From Siniperca chuatsi (taxonomy: Eukaryota; Chordata; Actinopteri; Centrarchiformes; Sinipercidae): 64,000 nucleotides of DNA. Of this stretch, positions 43,159-64,000 are shown piece by piece. The position numbers and the translations under genes were made by a program. The first letter of the stretch is position 1. Each line of letters opens with the position of its first letter. The stretch covers positions 1,888,501 to 1,952,500 of the forward strand of contig NC_058047.1 in assembly GCF_020085105.1 (NCBI RefSeq), in the 5' to 3' direction. The notes below the pieces were generated by a model that saw nothing but the letters and a program-made list of their open reading frames with translations, was not told the origin of the DNA and did not search any database.

Positions 43159-44248
43159 GAAAAGACACTCTTTATTTTACGGTCCATCATTTTCTAATAA
43201 TTGTCTAGGAAGTTTCCTGGAAAGAACTGTGTCATTTGGTACTAATTATAGGGGAAATAGAGACAATGCTCAGTTATTTGAGTTTATAGTAATTTCCTTG
43301 AAAGAAAAGCTCAATTTAAGATGAAGTAAATATTTACTAATTATTCATTTATTACTGGAAGCTGTAGTCTTCACATTTGTTTAATTGGATGTTTTCCTGT
43401 GACCTGCTGTGCACTGACTACAAGACTCTCCAGGTTATACTAGGCATTAATTACATTTAAAGTGTACCAAGTGAACACGGTCTACAGTATTTTCCCTGTA
43501 ATATGTACCAAATTACACAGTTATTTTCACCAAACATCGTAGGAAATAATTAAGAAAATACAGACCTGTAAAACAAAGCGTTGCCAAAATATTGTATAAG
43601 TATCTAATGCAACTACATGTTGCATAATGCATAACTCAGTGGTTCCCAACCTGTGGGTAGGAGCCCCCCTTAGGGGACTCAAGATGAAACAGAGAGGTCA
43701 CAAGATGATTAAAGGGATAAGAGAGAGAGTATTTATTTCTCATTTAGCTTTTTGCTTTTGAGGATACTTAAACCTCATCAAGCCTCGAAAAATCATTCAA
43801 ATCAAACAATCTGAGAAAGAAAGACAATATTTTTTGGTTGAAGACTATGACCTGTGATGTCACGAGCAAAATGAGTTTGGAACCAATTACAACTTCTTCA
43901 GCCAGTGACCCCGGGCTGGTTTACAGAAGCCTCCAGACTCTGTAACATATTATCTCCGATAAAGGATCAGTCTGGTGATATTCTATAGTTTTCCTCTTGT
44001 AAATGAATCCCATGTGCAGAGTCAAACCAACACTGAACGTATCTGCTAACGAGTGTTGTGTGTGTGAATCACAGCTGATCTTCTTCCTCCATTGTTGTCC
44101 AGAAACTATTAAAACACATCAGTGAGCCGCTCTGCTGCACTGGGTGACATGTTCCTCCATCACCACGAACACACACACTGTAGTTTATTCTGACTCCGCC
44201 CCACACACACCGTCCTGCTGCCCCAAACACTCACTACAGCACCACATG
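42731..44248. other. Region between the convergent niban1 and kifap3 3' ends
   Basis: Contains a (GT)n at 43130-43157 and otherwise AT-rich sequence with no coding signal. Where the two transcripts end within 42.6-44.9 kb is not determined, and the 3' UTRs could approach each other. Confidence 0.5.
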
Positions 44249-44522
44249 CGGATTCATCCGCCGCTGGAAATAGTCCCCAACAAATGCACTATAAAAACTA
44301 CAGCGAGCAGCTGTTTTAGGAAATTACAGAGCCTTTTTAAACATGAAACTATATATTTGTGAGGTGTTTTTAAAGATTTACGTTTTCAGCAGGAACCAAT
44401 GGGAGCTGAGAGCCACAGACAGGAAGTCAGACGGTACTGAGGGACGGACTGACATGTTGTTTGAGTCTGCACAAGAGATTTGCTGACAATAAGAAAAATA
44501 AAGAATAACACCAGACTTATCC
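44249..44522 (+). repeat. Four-copy interspersed repeat, copy 3
   Basis: Shares AGTCCCCAACAAATGCACTA, AAAAACTACAGCGAGCAGCT, GTGAGGTGTTTTTAAAGATT and GCTGAGAGCCACAGACAGGA with copies at 490-783, 3825-4043 and 63414-63727, all in the same orientation. Confidence 0.85.
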
Positions 44523-44839
44523 TCTGAAACACACTCATTCGTTCTGCTGTTTTCTTTTGCCCAAAATGAGGTTTGTGAATCATCACATTAGGCAGACTGT
44601 GGTAAACAAGAAACATGCGGTTGTGTCAAACCGGACAGAAAAATCAGACTAGAGTTTATCATGAAACAGAAAAATATTAAGCTGTTACACAGCATCACTC
44701 GCTTAATCACTTAAGCAAAGCAAACATTAAAATGTTGCTTACAAATTTGTTTGACTAAAACTAAAATGGAATCTAAGACTGACTTCAACATATAGGTTTG
44801 CGAGGTCTGTATCAATGAGTCATGTACTTCCACTGGGGA

Positions 44840-45230
44840 GTCTTAAGCATTTTATTCTTGAAAAAGGAAAATAATTATTTTTAAACTTTTATTTGGGCGG
44901 GATACTTCCTGCGCAGCTCCTCCTTTCAGGAATTTACCCTGAATGAGTGTCAGTATATTCAAACAGATTACTTTTGGTGCTTTAACATCAAGAAAATGAT
45001 TATAATTATTATTATTATTATTATTAACAGACTCAGTGATGGTTAAGATGATTTGCAGTGAGGACCTGTAGAGCGCTGAGAGATGCACAAAGAAAAGACG
45101 TGTTGATACTACTCCTCCACAGTCTACACGCAGCTTTAGTAGCACACCGTGGATATCAGAGACACGTCTGCAGAGTGAACTACGTTTCTACAGTATTTAT
45201 GTGTGAGACAGCGTGTAGCAGGTTCCAGGT
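44840..45230 (-). other. kifap3: kifap3 3' UTR (probable)
   Basis: On the - strand AATAAA signals occur at 44893-44888 and 44856-44851, 340-380 bp after the stop. An (ATT)n run lies at 45003-45026. The end is inferred; longer forms are possible. Confidence 0.5.
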
Positions 45231-63003
<17,773 letters not shown>

Positions 63004-63289
63004 TCAACGGATGAATGACTGGTTGTGCCGTAACGCTCTGCGGGATGCCAATGACCACATCTAGGAGAGCTGTGTGTTTTTTGAAAATATTAATGGGCTG
63101 AATGGCCTTTTTAACAGCGATTCCTGTTGGAGGTCAAAAAGCATTCAGTGCAGAATCAGAACCAGTCGACTGCAGTTTCTCAGTTTGTCGTCTCTCACAG
63201 GCAGCTAACCAGAGTTAAAACAATATTTAAAGGATAAATGTGGAACTGCAGCAGGCTACTGGCTGAGAAAGGCAAGCTTTACAGGCTCC

Positions 63290-63960
63290 TTAAAGGCACA
63301 GTTATCCCAAATCACAAATGTTTATTTGTCCAGGTGTTGAGATATCCAGATTTCTGCCAAAACAATGCAAGTGAATGGAAATAAATACAAATACTCAGTA
63401 GAGCACTAAATGTGGATTAATCTGCAGCTGAAAACAGTCTCCAACAAATGCACTGTTTCCTTCTGTTTCAGTAACGTTTGCTAAAAACTACAGTGACCAG
63501 CTGTTTTGGGAATTTATTGAACCATTTTTAATAATGAAACTTTATATTTGTGAGGTGTTTTTAAAGATTTACGTCTTCAGTAGGAGCCAATGGGCTCGGA
63601 GCTGAGAGCCACAGACAGGGTGGGGAAGTCAGAAAGTATTGAAAGACGGACTAACGCATCGTTGGTTTGGCTCTGCACATAGGATTTGTTGCCAATAAGA
63701 AACATATAGAATAATGCCACCGTTATCATTTAAAGAACTTCCCTTCTCCGTCCTGAAACAGTGACCCAGTTAGTCGTTAGGATAAACCACAGACCTCACT
63801 GTGAACAGAGGGACTATTTCTTCGGTAGAAAGCAGTTCCACTGAAAACTGTAGACAGTGAGGTCTGTGGATTATCCAGAGTAACCGGGACACTGTTTGTG
63901 GAAAAACACATTCATGTTAAATTTTTTAAAGCTGCATCAACATTGTTTTTGCTACCCGGA
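63290..63960 (+). repeat. Four-copy interspersed repeat, copy 4, in a longer form with a 3' hairpin
   Basis: 63414-63727 matches the other three copies. It may extend left to TTAAAGGCACAGTTATCCCA at 63292. It is followed by long inverted arms, about 63753-63806 and 63848-63905 (AACCACAGACCTCACTGT against ACAGTGAGGTCTGTGGATT), with a loop of about 40-50 bp. The extent of the element is inferred. Confidence 0.65.
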
Positions 63961-64000
63961 GGCAGCAGAACAAACTGGAAACCTCATGAAGTTGTTATGG

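Overview
This window is teleost (probably percomorph) nuclear DNA. It has spliced vertebrate genes with GT-AG introns, very many (CA)n/(GT)n microsatellites, and dense fragments of DNA-transposon families typical of bony fish. There is no prokaryotic, organellar or viral gene content.

Three protein-coding genes explain the coding signal. (1) Positions 207-4339, + strand: the last eight coding exons of trmt1l, a Trm1-family tRNA guanine N2,N2-dimethyltransferase. Its 5' part lies before the window. (2) Positions 7612-41579, + strand: a complete 14-coding-exon niban1 (fam129a) gene. The exons join without a frame break into a 946-residue protein with an N-terminal Met-Gly, a PH-like domain, a long helical body and a disordered acidic tail. 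Its first intron is about 17.8 kb. (3) Positions 45231-62972, - strand: the last ten coding exons of kifap3 (KAP3), the armadillo-repeat accessory subunit of kinesin-2. Its 5' part lies beyond the right edge. niban1 and kifap3 are convergent (tail to tail), with their stop codons about 3.65 kb apart. All exon boundaries were set by hand from splice signals, phase and remembered similarity to the human proteins; no alignment was run.

The remaining sequence is intronic or intergenic and rich in repeats. Recognisable families are: a hAT-like 'TAGRGCTGCAA' element (six copies or fragments, one with a near-perfect 8-bp target duplication); 'AGTGGTGGAA' hAT-like elements; a 'GGTCCAGTGTG' terminal-inverted-repeat element; a 'GCTAGCCTGGCTCTGTCC' element with long inverted arms; a four-copy repeat with all copies in the same orientation; a Tc1-like transposase relic; a SINE-like repeat split by another insertion; and a decayed non-LTR retrotransposon with a YADD motif and a restriction-like endonuclease domain, antisense in a niban1 intron.

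The three proteins have separate jobs (tRNA modification, stress/translation signalling, intraflagellar transport) and nothing suggests joint function. The points most worth a second look are splice-site features: GT microsatellites at several exon borders, one forming a whole 5' splice site in kifap3, and a short stop-free niban1 intron whose length is a multiple of three. Others are the gene order compared with mammals, a perfect four-run G-quadruplex motif before the niban1 start codon, the RLE-type LINE, and a long hairpin at the right edge. I found no convincing new gene system.
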